Shown one piece after another: positions 21,129 to 32,766 of a DNA stretch of 64,000 bases. This DNA is from Hofstenia miamia (taxonomy: Eukaryota; Xenacoelomorpha; Acoela). The DNA is taken from positions 1,787,099-1,851,098 of the forward strand of contig SCFE01000084.1 in assembly GCA_004352715.1 (NCBI GenBank). The letters run 5' to 3'. Within the stretch, counting starts at the first letter, position 1; every line of letters begins with the position of its first letter. The notes below the pieces were generated by a model, which was not told the DNA's origin, did no database searches, and worked only from the letters and a program-made list of their open reading frames with translations. Both the position numbers and the translations under genes were made by a program.

Positions 21129-24100
21129 ATGAAAAATGCAACTTACAGCATTGACTGGGAAGCATTTACGCCTGCTGTTTCATGGTTCAACCTTTTCTAT
21201 GGCATGTTTGGTATTATAAGTAATGGACTGGCAGTCTTTTTAATGTTAAATTCAGAGTTTTTGAAATTTGCATTCGTTGTTTATATAATTAATATTCTTA
21301 TAGCTGATATTGGTTCAGGCATTTCCACTTCACTTTATTGGAATTTCGCCTATTATCTATCAAGTGGACAAATAGGCTATTGTCAAATTTTTTGCTATGT
21401 TGCCCACTTAACTTACAGGTTTGAAAATTTTAGAATGTTCACATATTCTACATGTACGTTTCCATTATATTTAAAAATATACCTATGGCAAACTTTTTTG
21501 AAACTTAGTTAATATTTTTAAATTCATAAACATTTTTGCAGTGACTTGAAGAATTATTATTACTTTATAAAAAGAACAGCTTGAAGTGCAAACTTATCTT
21601 AGAGTCTACACTTGATAAATATTTTAATGTTTTCTAAACATTTATCAAATACTTGATTTTCATTTGAATATATTTAGTGTCACTAATTTATCGCTGATGC
21701 TATTTGCATTAGAAAGATTTCTCATACTCAATTTGCCATTCAAGTTTAGTTCATTTTCTAGGAAGACTGTATTTGTTCTAATGCTCTTTTCATGGTTCGC
21801 CAGTATTATTGTTGGAATTCCAGAATACTATGTTTGTATCTCTTAGATGTTGCCAATTTTTAGTTAATAGTTATATTGATGAAATTTGAAAGTAGTAATT
21901 TCTCCTTTAAACTTGAATTTTGGAAAATATTTAATGTCAAATTTAATGTCAAATGTCATAGGAACCGTTCAATTGTTTTGTTTCAATAAGATCTCGGGAC
22001 TATAGGTTTGAAATTTTCTTAAGTTTTCAAAAATATATCTTCAGAAACAGTAATTTTTTACATAAAAAACAAAGTCAAAGGAATTATTACTCAATAATTC
22101 TCATAACATACATTCTCCATATAATGCTACAAACTCAATATTTGATGAAGTTAAGGAGCTGTCTTAGAAATTTTCTAAAATGAGCTGAAAATTATAAATA
22201 TTAGAAATATTTTCCTTTTATGAACATTATATTCAATAGGTTTTCAAATTAGAATTTCATAATCTGTATGTTACTCATCGCCAAAAGATAAATGCAGAAT
22301 ATAATCTGTAGTTAATATCTGTTGGATGAGTTAAATCATTTCAATACATTAATAATTTTTTAATCAAGTACATTAATGTGATCAATATCTCGTATCAAAA
22401 CCAATTTTCTATTATAAGAGGTATAAAAAATATGCAAAAATATGAACTGAAATAAATCAATTTCCCTAAAAAAGAAACGGCTTACAAGAAACTAAAAAAA
22501 TACGAATTAATTGTTATCGCAATTGCCGGGTATTAGGAAAGCATTGAAGAAAAAGTCTCTGTATTTCAGTTAAGTATATCCTAATTTCAAAATTTGAATA
22601 TGTGTCAGAGATGAATTAACAAGTCTTGACAATTCTTTATAGTACATTAGTGTGATTAAGAATTTATTGTGCATTTATTTATTTCAACTATTTTCGTTGT
22701 TGAAATTATATTTAGGACATTTTGTCGTCACAATTATTTATTTCGTGCAGAGATTGCACAAATTCATTAAATAATTGTGCCATTAAAAGGCGTTAATATC
22801 GAATGCTTGCTTTTATCCATAAAAAATGTAGAATGAAAAGAGTATCTGAAATGCACAGAATTATTTATCAAAAATATTTGTTTAATAATGGAATTTCGGA
22901 TTCATTAAGTTGTTCGAAAATTTCTAGGTTTTTAAGCTCAATCGTGAACTGCAGTTATATGCTACAGTCTACCATTTCATAATTTCAAAATGCATAATCC
23001 AAAACCAGAAAGTTTCCAAAAAGTGTCTTTATATAAATTGTATATATAATATTAATGTATTTGAGTAAGCATTATCTAAAAATTGCAAATTTAGTAATAC
23101 CGATTTTAAATTAGCAACTATTTTTTGTAAACCCTTAGAACTAATAAAATTGATTTAAAAATATTAGCCATGTAAAGAGCTCTTTTGAACTGCTGACAGA
23201 GAAATCGAGATACTGATGCAAAAGCTGAAAATATATTTTTCAAAATTTTCCTTGATTGCTTTTAGAGACATGTTCATTTTAACTGATAAGTTAAACATGT
23301 TTTCTAAATCTTTATAATATATTGTTTCATTGTTTCAACATCAAAACACATATACATGTACCCAAACAACGAAAAGCTTTGTTTTAGAAAAGTTAAAATA
23401 TATATTATATTAATAATTATATTGTCTTTATATTTTTTGCTTAGCAAATATTAATTTTTACATGATAAAATTTTATCCTTAGTAGCGATTATTGAATATG
23501 TTAAATACTTAGAAATATGAAGAAGTAATTTTGGAAGATAAAACTCATTGCCAACTTGTATCACTAGATGGCATAATGACTACATTAATATCAATTAATG
23601 AAATTGTATGGGAATGGATAATGCCGTCAGTCGTTCTTATTGTACTCAATTGTGGAATACTGTTTGCAGTTTTCAAACGAAAATCAAATGCAAAATCTCA
23701 GTCATCTAATGAAAGGTAAATCTCGGAATGAATTTTAGTTTTTAATTAAATTTTTGCAGAACTATTATAATTATTTGATTTGTAAATAATCTAAATTAGT
23801 GAACATATATTTCAAAAATCTAGTTGCAATTAATATGTATATCCAAAAAATTATATTTATCATTTACAAAGCAAAATGCGTATTGCAATATTCAAAAGCT
23901 ATTATTGATATACCAATCTGTTTGAATTGCATTATTATTTTTGGTCAAATATACTTGTTTATAGAATTGTTTCTTAAAATTTGAACCTATTTCTTTAGAT
24001 TTTTCTTGAGAAATAGCAAAATTATTGCATGTTATTTTTAATAAAATGTGTAAAATCTGAAGGCCCAGTGTTACTATGCATATTAGAAGTTTTTTTAATT

Positions 24101-25255
24101 AAAAAATTAAAATATCCTCTTTAATTAATATTGATTTAACAGAACATTAGGATTTTAAAATTTACATTAGAAAAATTCATCAGCCACATTAATCGAGACA
24201 GATATTTGTCGGAAAACATAAAATTGAGGAATAAGCTTTGAGTGCATCAGAAAATTGTTCGTTTAAACGTTTATAATTTACAAAATAATAAGGACAACCA
24301 AAATATGAAATCACCTCAAGGGAAATTAATGTTTTTTGCTTCCTTTCATAAGCCGTGAATTGTCCAATTGAGGCGTACTTTGGTGCCACAAACTTTGACT
24401 TTGCACACAACACGCTTCATAAAATGAAACGTTTAAAGTTAGTTGTTGTAGCCATGAACTTTGAGCTTTCGACCTCTTGAATTCCTTAACACGTCAATGG
24501 TAAGGATTTATGAATTAAAAAAAATGAAGTTTAAAATCCTCTGCAACTAAGAAAAAATTTTAAACCTAACAGACGAGCAATTTTATTAATATTTTTTTTA
24601 TTCTTAATGAAAACATATCAATGATTCATATGAATCATGATATTTATCAGAGAGGGAATACAGAATGATAATTTAGTTTCATTTAGATAAAAACTTAAAT
24701 CTATTCATTTTCGAATATTGGGAGTTCGTCACTTGGCTCTTTTGAGAATGTCTTTTACTTGAAGTATCATATGACTTTCTTGTAACATAAACATAAATCA
24801 CATTTTACCTACAAACAGTCTAAAATTTGCCTGAAACTTTGATAATATGACTAAGTGCATTGAGCTATTACGAGTAATTGGACTTTTCACCAAATTGTAG
24901 CCAATTTTTTATCTCTTCTGTTTAAGTTTCTTTATAAATGATAAAAAATATATTATCTTATATCTACATGGACAAACATAATTTATGTCACTCTAATAAA
25001 TAATTTATATTTAGTGGTATAGTCAACGCTCTTGTAATATCATGCTTTCTTCAAGTAATTAGTCCTACTCCGAGGGCAATTATGTCACTGTTAATTCGAC
25101 ATGGTTATCTAAACATTCCAACGGACTCATATGCAGTGATAATAAGTTCATTTCTTCTCACATCTCATTCTTTTAACTCATACCTATTCATGATGTCATG
25201 GCCGAAGTTGAAGAAGAAATACAAGAAACTATTTTGTATATTTATACAATCTTAA
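21129..25255 (+). CDS. Rhodopsin-like G-protein-coupled receptor, four exons, 295 residues
   Basis: Coding exons are 21129-21418, 21678-21831, 23513-23715 and 25015-25255. Introns are 259, 1681 and 1299 bp, all GT-AG, in phases 2, 0 and 2. The joined frame is open from ATG to TAA. Exon 1 holds a short N-terminus with a glycosylation sequon (N3-A-T), TM1 (about 19-41, SNGLAVFLM), TM2 (47-70, NILIAD) and Cys85. Exon 2 has TM3 ending LERF (E109-R110-F111 for DRY) and TM4 with W136. Exon 3 has Cys161, the likely disulfide partner of Cys85, TM5 with Pro186 and a very short third loop of Lys/Ser. Exon 4 has TM6 and TM7 ending NSYLF in place of NPxxY, then a short basic tail. The family features are class A, but the CWxP of TM6 is absent (SCFLQVISPTP). 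The ligand is unknown; it looks like a lineage-specific orphan receptor. Start choice: the only ATG before TM1 in frame, just downstream of a stop. Confidence 0.85.
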
Positions 25256-25918
25256 GTATTCATATTCAATTTATTTATATAATATCTTGTATTAAATATT
25301 TAGAAGAATTTATTTATTCTTTGTAGTGCTAAATTTAACTTTTTGTGATACATAATTAACAGGGAAAATGATACAGATGAGAAAACTGAACGCAGTATCG
25401 AAAATTTTATCCTAAATTTTATGTAGTAAAAGCAAACCTTGATTTTGATTAACTTATTGTCAAGCTGTCTAAAACAGTTAAAGTTACATTCTGGCTTCTC
25501 ATTCTTAATTTGGATGACCCCTCAGACATTGTGTTTCCTATTTCTGCAACAAGGATATGGATTTATTGAGGTGCTTTAAAGTACAGAATTATTCATAGAT
25601 TCCCCCATCAAAATGTAAGGTTAGGTTGCTATATTAAAACTGGTTCGAGTTACAAACCACAAATTGTGCTTAAAACTTTTTATTCCAACTGAGTCACAAT
25701 AGTTTTATCGAGCTCTAATAATGTCTGCTTATCCATGCGTTAAAAATGTTCAATAAAGGTTAAAGCTTGTTTTTATTATTTGTTGTAATCAGGCCCGCAG
25801 ACAATATTTGTTCTGCGGTCGGCATTCTTCAATTTATCCAAAAATTTGTATCTTACCAAAAATCAGGCACAAAAAATTAATTATGAAAGTGTATGGAAAA
25901 TCAAAAAATTAATTTTAT
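24679..25918 (+). repeat. Duplicated block: receptor intron 3 end, exon 4 and 3' flank (copy B)
   Basis: This is the counterpart of 4336-5600. The homology resumes after the inserted element, from 27186 to about 27340 (compare 5585-5705). The exon inside is the functional-looking last exon of the four-exon receptor. Confidence 0.8.
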
Positions 25919-27185
25919 TTAAGGGGAAATGCGGGACCGCTGATAGCACGATATCGATTAGAAACTTTTCAAACACCCGTTTTTTTTTCTCATCGAAAAT
26001 CGATTTTTGTACTTATGATACGATAAAAAAGTCATTGATGTAAGCTTGACAATGTCTAGAACATATCTAAATAATGTATTTCTTACCATTACTATCGTCC
26101 GCGATCGACAAAAACTGCATGAAATACACCCTTTTATATGTTTAGTAACAGTCCCGCCAAACCATTTACATTCATCGAACATGCATGTATTTGGTATCAT
26201 TTTAAAGTACTGCCCGGCAGGAATCTGAATTTATTGACCGTGGGAAAATCTAAAAATAAATGAAACCTCAAGATTAGCTTTTATTCTCCTATAATTTGAC
26301 CCAATTTAGTANNNNNNNNNNNNNNNNNNNNNNNNNNNNNNNNNNTGTTTATTGTGTAAAAACATCAAAAAGCACGCAGCGGTTGCAGGAGAGGCGTGCA
26401 AAAAAGAGACTGTACCACGCATCATTTATTGCCAATGAAAAGGTCAATGACAGGAACAAAGTACGAAAGGAGGCACGAGATAGGCGGAAGAAATTGTGTG
26501 AAAAAAACTCAGATTACGACCCTGGAAGAGGATCTATGCCTCAATAAAATGTGTATTATGTTCATATTGCTAAAAAAATGTTATAAAGGTGTAAATAATA
26601 TGTTTTTATCTTACTTCTGAGGTTTCTTTATGTTTTTTGCTTTTTTCTCAGTTTTGCATTTTTTGCCCAATTTCCGACAGTCGAATCCCTACTCCTTTTT
26701 TATTTACCATTCAATTTGCTTCAAATTTGGCCAAGTTTGTTTAAAGACATTGCTGCTTCAGACTGTAGAAAGCTTTTTTTGATAAGGGGTGTAGGTTTAG
26801 TTGGGGGCCTCTCAAAGTGCATTTATTGGTAATTTTTGTAGTTTTTTGCTCTTTTTTTATATGAAATTTTTGAGGGGCCATATTTTTTTTTCTTGGGTAT
26901 ATAGCCAATTTCCGGTTCTGTTGAGTTATTTGGAGTACTGCTAAGAGGTGATAAACAAAGTTTGGTGCAAATTGATTGGATAGTTACAGAGGAGTAGGGT
27001 TTTAAATTTTGTCAAAAAGTCGAGGTCGGCCGACGTTTTTGGGGGTCCCCGTGGATACGGGGGGTCAAAATTTTTTTTTGGTGATATTTTACCATTAAGT
27101 CTTCATGGGCACTTACATATGTAAGCTTAATTTCCCCATAAATGCTTTAATAAAAAAAAAATTTCAAAGTAGCATTTCCCCTTAA
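25919..27185 (+). mobile_element. TTAA-flanked Kolobok-like DNA transposon, internally gapped
   Basis: The element runs 25923-27181, with 10-bp terminal inverted repeats GGGGAAATGC and GCATTTCCCC, and TTAA on both sides (25919-25922, 27182-27185). The paralogous block at 5575-5600 lacks it and continues smoothly, so the insertion is read directly against its empty site. TTAA duplication and G-rich termini fit Kolobok (or, less well, piggyBac). An ORF at 26346-26547 resembles the Lys/Arg-rich C-terminus of Kolobok transposases. The interior before it is interrupted by 34 N and otherwise shows little coding sequence, so it is probably a deleted derivative. Confidence 0.8.
26346..26547 (+). pseudogene. 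Putative Kolobok-type transposase C-terminal fragment
   Basis: After the N gap the frame reads STQRLQERRAKKRLYHASF, then DRNKVRKEARDRRKKLCEKN and YDPGRGSMPQ before a stop. A basic, helical R/K-rich tail followed by a short Y..G stretch is what I recall from Kolobok-like transposases, but no catalytic residue is visible. The codons and the GC content are richer than the surroundings. Alternative: an unrelated basic C-terminus. The start lies in or before the gap. Confidence 0.45.
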
Positions 27186-27597
27186 GAGTTTATTGAATGT
27201 AAGCTGAAATATATCTGGAAACCATTAGAATAACTACTTTACGAGATTCAATAAAAACTGAGGCAAGCACTTGACCTCGCATTGCATTCATTGTTGGCCT
27301 ACCCATGTGAAATTGAATTGATGCGCAGCGTTTCCACAATAATGCACTTCCAAGCTAAAAAATATTAACCAGATCTTATATCTTTCTTAAGTGAAGTGAC
27401 TAATCAGCTAAATATGCTAAGGATGAGCATAACACTTTAGTAGTTTGGTCTAGCGGTTTTCTTTCTATTTTATAGATGATTTTCTAATGGACCTTCCCAC
27501 CATTATTATTTTATTAGAGCTAATTGCATAGAAACTTTTGCATTTGAAATATTTGTGAAAATTTTTAAATAGTTTTGAAAATTTAATGTTCCATGCA

Positions 27598-27599
<2 letters not shown>

Positions 27600-27648
<49 letters not shown>

Positions 27649-28428
27649 GTAAATATATATATATATATATATNNNNNNNNNNNNNNNNNNNNNNNNNNNN
27701 NNNNNNNNNNNNNNNNNNNNNNNNNNNNNNNNNNNNNNNNNNNNNNNNNNNNNNNNNNNNNNNNNNNNNNNNNNNNNNNNNNNNNNNNNNNNNNNNNNNN
27801 NNNNNNNNNNNNNNNNNNNNNNNNNNNNNNNNNNNNNNNNNNNNNNNNNNNNNNNNNNNNNNNNNNNNNNNNNNNNNNNNNNNNNNNNNNNNNNNNNNNN
27901 NNNNNNNNNNNNNNNNNNNNNNNNNNNNNNNNNNNNNNNNNNNNNNNNNNNNNNNNNNNNNNNNNNNNNNNNNNNNNNNNNNNNNNNNNNNNNNNNNNNN
28001 NNNNNNNNNNNNNNNNNNNNNNNNNNNNNNNNNNNNNNNNNNNNNNNNNNNNNNNNNNNNNNNNNNNNNNNNNNNNNNNNNNNNNNNNNNNNNNNNNNNN
28101 NNNNNNNNNNNNNNNNNNNNNNNNNNNNNNNNNNNNNNNNNNNNNNNNNNNNNNNNNNNNNNNNNNNNNNNNNNNNNNNNNNNNNNNNNNNNNNNNNNNN
28201 NNNNNNNNNNNNNNNNNNNNNNNNNNNNNNNNNNNNNNNNNNNNNNNNNNNNNNNNNNNNNNNNNNNNNNNNNNNNNNNNNNNNNNNNNNNNNNNNNNNN
28301 NNNNNNNNNNNNNNNNNNNNNNNNNNNNNNNNNNNNNNNNNNNNNNNNNNNNNNNNNNNNNNNNNNNNNNNNNNNNNNNNNNNNNNNNNNNNNNNNNNNN
28401 NNNNNNNNNNNNNNNNNNNNNNNNNNNN

Positions 28429-28459
<31 letters not shown>
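27600..28459. repeat. (TA)n microsatellite containing a 756-N gap
   Basis: TA arrays at 27600-27672 and 28429-28459 border the gap at 27673-28428. The array probably runs through much of the gap and broke the assembly. Confidence 0.85.
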
Positions 28460-28462
<3 letters not shown>

Positions 28463-28689
28463 TGCAACGATGGCTAAATACAAGTATTCACTAGCTTGAT
28501 TGTGATATATTTGTAAACATTTAATTTAGCAGAAGTTTAAGTGTAGTTCTGCATTTAAAAAATGGTAGAAATATTCCAAAAAATGACATTTTTCATCAAT
28601 TTAGCATGTATATGTAAAATTTTTTTAATAGTTTTGGCAAAATGGGTTATGTTCTCAAAAAAAATTTGCAGCATTGGCCTAAAACCTTT

Positions 28690-28775
28690 GAAATAACAAT
28701 TTAAAATATTTCTGGCCATCCCTTTGCAATAATTGCCACCCCAAATTATTTAAGCTAGCTACGCCATGGTATCGG
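28690..28775 (-). repeat. Partial hAT-type MITE terminus (GGCGTAGCTA type)
   Basis: The reverse complement reads ATGGCGTAGCTAGCTTAAA then TTTGGGGTGGCAAT, like the common CAGTGGCGTAGC termini of animal hAT MITEs. No second end or target duplication was found. Confidence 0.35.
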
Positions 28776-29344
28776 CCGCAGAAATGTTTAAAGTGAGCTT
28801 ATTCATACACATTTTCCTAACTGGACAAAGATTCACATCTATATGCTTTTGCAAGCAAGAAATGAAAACCAACATCCAATCATCATTCTTGTAATATATG
28901 CACGTATATATGCATTATTTCTGTGCATCACAGCAAAGCTGCAATGTAAAGGGAATAGAAAATATTACTATAGGAACTGTTGGCAAGTTCCATTGATCAG
29001 ATATTTGCTTGCAGAGTAGATGAAAGGATGCATATAAACAGCATGCTGTTATTTCGGTAAGACATATTCATTGCGAGTCTTGCTGTTGGAATTTTCAAAT
29101 TTATCATAGAGCGGATGATTTTAATTTCTAGGGATTATCTGAATTGCGCTTTCAAATTGAATCTAAATTTTTCATTAATATAATCAACATATTTTCTTTT
29201 TTCAATGTTGGTTATTGTTGACAATAAATTAAGAGGTCTTTTTAAAATTTACGTTAATGTAGGAACCCATACCTCAGCTGCATTGAATTAATTAGGACAT
29301 ATACCAGATCTTCTATATTTAGAAATTTCATAAAGAAAGACGTG
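28776..29344. other. Non-coding stretch without recognisable features
   Basis: AT-rich sequence between a MITE end and the non-LTR fragment. Nothing nameable is seen. Confidence 0.4.
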
Positions 29345-29912
29345 CATTTATTTTTGTAATTTGTTTTCCTCCCAATAGAATTTACATATTTTTCTCAATT
29401 TAAATTTTTTCTGTGCATAATCCAAGGTATTTATAGGAATCAACTCAGTATAATTTCTTCTCCAATTGTTGCGTTGTAGTTCATAACCTCTTACATGGGA
29501 TCTTTTAATGTTTGGATGTGCTATAATCAGCTCAGCTGATATTGATATATTCATTTTTAAATCACTCAAAATCGTCAATTTCAGTGTTCTTACGCATTTT
29601 ACAGATAATCATCAGCGTATTTTAAAATATCACATTGGTTACGATTAATGTCCAATTTATTATTAGAGCAAAAATTCGTCTCATCAGTGAAAAGTATTCC
29701 ACTAAGAGGAGCACCCTGTGGCACTCCAACCAATATATCAACTCCTTTTGTAAATTTTGTGCTTCCGTACCGTATTTGTTCATTCCAGTTATGCATCGAT
29801 TCTTTTAGTCAACCAGCTAACCACATGCTTTCCTTTCAAATTCCTGTTTTCAACTTATGTTGTCTTATTGTGGTAAATCAAAGAAAGTAATTCGTGAAAA
29901 TAAAGTGTCGCA
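29345..29912 (-). pseudogene. Non-LTR retrotransposon RT C-terminal half
   Basis: Minus-strand frame 29796-29599 contains VDILVGVPQGAPLSGILF (RT motif B) and CDILKYADDYL, whose YADD is the catalytic motif C. The frame then stops. A second frame (29578-29348) gives AHPNIKRSHVRGYELQRNNW, then a basic C-terminus ending KICKFYWEENKLQK, the usual tail after the RT domain. The upstream part to 29912 is related to 8620-8510. It is a frameshifted copy of the same family as 8284-8708. Its 5' side is cut by the TTTGCC-rich element at 29919. Confidence 0.78.
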
Positions 29913-29918
29913 TCCCAT

Positions 29919-30567
29919 GCAAATATTTGCCAAATAATTGCCAAATTTTCCAAATTTGTACAATTTGTACATTCATTAATTTAAAGTTTATTTGAATAAA
30001 TAAACGTGTACATAATATATAATTGAGTATTTCAAACATTTTTGAAACCAATATAACGAAAATTTCAACTTTTCATTGACTACTGTTATATTAGTTTTTT
30101 ATGTTCATACCAGAAATAATTTTTAAATCTAACATACTTATAAATGCTTAAGTTATAATTCATAACTGCCAAAATTTTGAGCAAATTGTTACGGAATATA
30201 AACAAGATTAATTGGAAAATTTTCAATGTTGCATTTGTTAACAATTATGATGCTGACTTGCATACTAAAGCATTTGGTGGCAGTTGACAGACTATGTTTA
30301 GTCTATGATTAGTCTATACGTCTTCTGTATACATCTTAATGTATACTGTGAAGGCAGTTTAATCAGCTGCTGTTATAAATAACTAAAACTGATGATAGTT
30401 TAATGCTTTTCATAAATGTATGAGTGTAATTGTTTAATATATTTCATAAATTCATCAAAAATCACTTAGCACAAAACTTGGAAAGTTTGTCAAATATTTG
30501 GTAAATTTGCCAAATATTTGGCAAATTCTTGGAAAGTTTGCAAATTATTTGGAAAATTTGCCAAATC
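29919..30567. mobile_element. Small element bounded by TTTGCCAAATA-type arrays
   Basis: The left edge (29919-29960) and right edge (30478-30567) consist of repeated TTTGGCAAAT / ATTTGCCAAA units, roughly inverted to each other. About 520 bp of AT-rich sequence lies between. It separates a non-LTR fragment from a Penelope fragment, so it probably inserted there. Its family is unknown and no target duplication is clear. Confidence 0.45.
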
Positions 30568-30783
30568 AAGAGTGTCCTTGTTCTTTATAATATCAGTTGT
30601 TCTTAATGATTTGAAAATTGGGGTTATGATGGTTCTCTTTAGATCTTTGTTAAGCATTTTAAATTTTGATTTTAGCGTTTCTTTCAGATGTTGTAATGTA
30701 CGGCAATTTCCTATAGATTTTTTCACTATCTTCGTTTTCATTTCTAATAATCTTGTTAAATGTGTGATTAAAGAACATTTCAT
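30568..30783 (-). pseudogene. Penelope-like element 3, linker fragment
   Basis: The minus-strand frame reads LLEMKTKIVKKSIGNCRTLQ and TIITPIFKSLRTTDIIKNKD, parallel to fragment 1 (IIPIFQSFKTLNLIRNKDQL). It is the region between RT and GIY-YIG. It is cut off by the TTTGCC array before reaching the nuclease motif. Confidence 0.55.
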
Positions 30784-30869
30784 TTACAATCTTTTTTATT
30801 AATTCTGCTTAAAATGCTCAAAAAGTAAATCTTGTAATTTTGTTATATTCTATAGCTTGATGATAAATT

Positions 30870-32375
30870 TATAATTCGATCATATCTAAATCCTTATGCT
30901 ATTGGTTTCAATTAGCTATTGATTTTGAATTAGACGAAATGTGCCTCATATCAGCCTTCAAACATAGTGAAAACTTATTATCTTCCTTAAAGCATCTTGT
31001 TGGGAAAAATGGCCAAGTGGTTTACTGGAGTCAATTTCAGGAAATGCTGAATTTTGCTGCGAATTTTTCTGTTAGCAACAAGCAGGAAGCTGAAAATTCA
31101 ATTAGATGCTTATGTAAACTGACTAATGTGGATGAGAAAAAGTTATTATTTATAAAAAAGCAAATATGTTTCCTAGTAATAAAGCCAAATTTTCGAGAAA
31201 ATGTGTTTACACTTATAAATTCACTTGAAATTTGTGCCCTTTCAAGACCTGCTTATCAATGTATTTCATCTCTTTTAACGCTGCCTTCTATTCGAAGTGT
31301 TCAAAAATATATCTCTGAGATTAATGTGGATTCTGAAAATCTAATTCGTTCTTATTGCTCTACATTATCAAATGAACAACGACATTGCCAATTGGTAGTT
31401 GATGAAGTCACAATAAAGCCTTCATTGCGTTATCGTGGGGGTCACATTTTTGGTTATGCAATTGATGAGCCCAATGAAAAGGCTAAATCTGTTTTAACAA
31501 TAATGGCTAGATTTCTCAGAGGCGGGCCTTGCTTCGTTGTCGCTATATTTCCTATCTACAGAAACACTGCTAAATTTCAGTTTGATAATCTATGCAATAT
31601 TATGTCGCTAATTCATAAGCATGGCGGAAACGTGTTAGTTATTACAAGTGATAATTTAAAAGTTAATGTCAAATGCTACAACTACTTCAATAGCTATGAT
31701 GAAAGCTGTCAGTTTGTGAAATTGAACCCTATTTCATCTGGAAAGTTATTCGTATTGTTTGACACAGTTCATCTAATAAAAAACATACGAAATAATTGGA
31801 TTACATCGAAGGATCAAATTCTAAAGTTTTATTTCAATGGTCACAATCAAATAGCATCCTGGAAAACTTTGCAAAAAACTTATAGAATTGAAACAGAAAA
31901 TATGGCAACTCTGCGGTTATCTAAATTAAATGTGCAAGCATTATGTCCATCTGATATATAAAAACAAAGCGTGCCTCTCACTTTGAAAATATTTAATGAT
32001 CACACAATTTCTTCAATTAGAACACTATGACCTGAAGATGAAGGTACTAGTCTGTTTCTTACAATCTTTAACAATTGGTAGAAGATAGTTAACGTAAAAT
32101 CAACAAATAAAGGCATAGAGAAAAATGATTTGCTTTCAAATGTTATTTCGAATTGTGATTTATCAAATTTGGAATACTTGGAAAAACTTATACCAACATT
32201 TGAAAATTTAACGGGATTACCAAAAAGAGAAATTTTTCTTTAACCTATGAGACCGGAAATGCTTTGCAATCGATAACATCATGTTTAATAGCTTTAACTC
32301 ATTATGTTTTGAATGAATTAAATTGGGATTACATTCTCCTTGGCCAATTCCAATCGGACATTTTAGAGTCGACTT
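30870..32375 (+). pseudogene. P-element (THAP9-like) transposase, copy 1, with disabling mutations
   Basis: The frame is open from about 30877 and read from ATG at 30939 to a stop at 31959-31961. It includes SLLTLPSIRSVQKYISEIN (N-terminal coiled region), then QLVVDEVTIKPSLRYRGGHI (first catalytic Asp in a VDE/VDEV motif), VLVITSDNLKVN (second Asp), FVLFDTVHLIKNIRNNWITS (conserved D..H..KN..N block of P transposases) and LSKLNVQALCPSDI. Compared with the copies at 33.5 kb, a CAA codon is TAA here, the WWKI tryptophan codon is TAG, and an A is missing near 32223. So this copy is dead. It ends at a single N. The THAP DNA-binding domain is not seen upstream. Product family: P transposase, which cuts and reinserts DNA in the nucleus. 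Confidence 0.85.
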
Positions 32376-32376
32376 N

Positions 32377-32654
32377 CTAATTCATAAGCATGGCGGAAAC
32401 GGGTTAGTTATTACAAGTGATAATTTAAAAGTTAATGTCAAATGCTACAACTACTTCAATCGCTATAATGAAAGCTGTTAGTTTGTGAAATTGAACCCTA
32501 TTTCATCTGGAAAGTTAGTCGTATTGTTTGACACAGTTCATCTAATAAAAAACATACGAAATAATTGGATTACATCGAAGGATCAAATTCTAAGGTTTTA
32601 TTTCAATGGTCACAATCAAATAGCATCCTGGAAAACTTTGCAAAAAACTTATAG
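32377..32654 (+). pseudogene. P-element transposase fragment, copy 2
   Basis: Starts at LIHKHGGNGLVITSDN and ends in WKTLQKTY; bounded by single Ns at 32376 and 32655. It differs from copy 1 by several substitutions, including one stop (CAG to TAG near 32480). It is a separate read or contig fragment placed in series. Confidence 0.75.
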
Positions 32655-32655
32655 N

Positions 32656-32765
32656 TGATGAAGTCACAATAAAGCCTTCATTGCGTTATCGTGGGGTTCA
32701 CATTTTTGGTTATGCAATTGATGAGCCCAATGAAAAGGCTAAATCTGTTTTAACAATAATGGCTA
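32656..32765 (+). pseudogene. P-element transposase fragment, copy 3
   Basis: A 110-bp piece covering the DEVTIKPSLRYRG to LTIMA block, bounded by single Ns at both ends. It repeats 31403-31508 of copy 1. Confidence 0.75.
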
Positions 32766-32766
32766 N

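Noticed and set aside
24189-24413. 74-codon minus-strand open frame inside intron 3 of the receptor
   Set aside because: No recognised motif; it lies in an intron and has no other support.
27583-28499. Long open frames of alternating Ile-Tyr through the gap
   Set aside because: They are translations of (TA)n and N and code for nothing.
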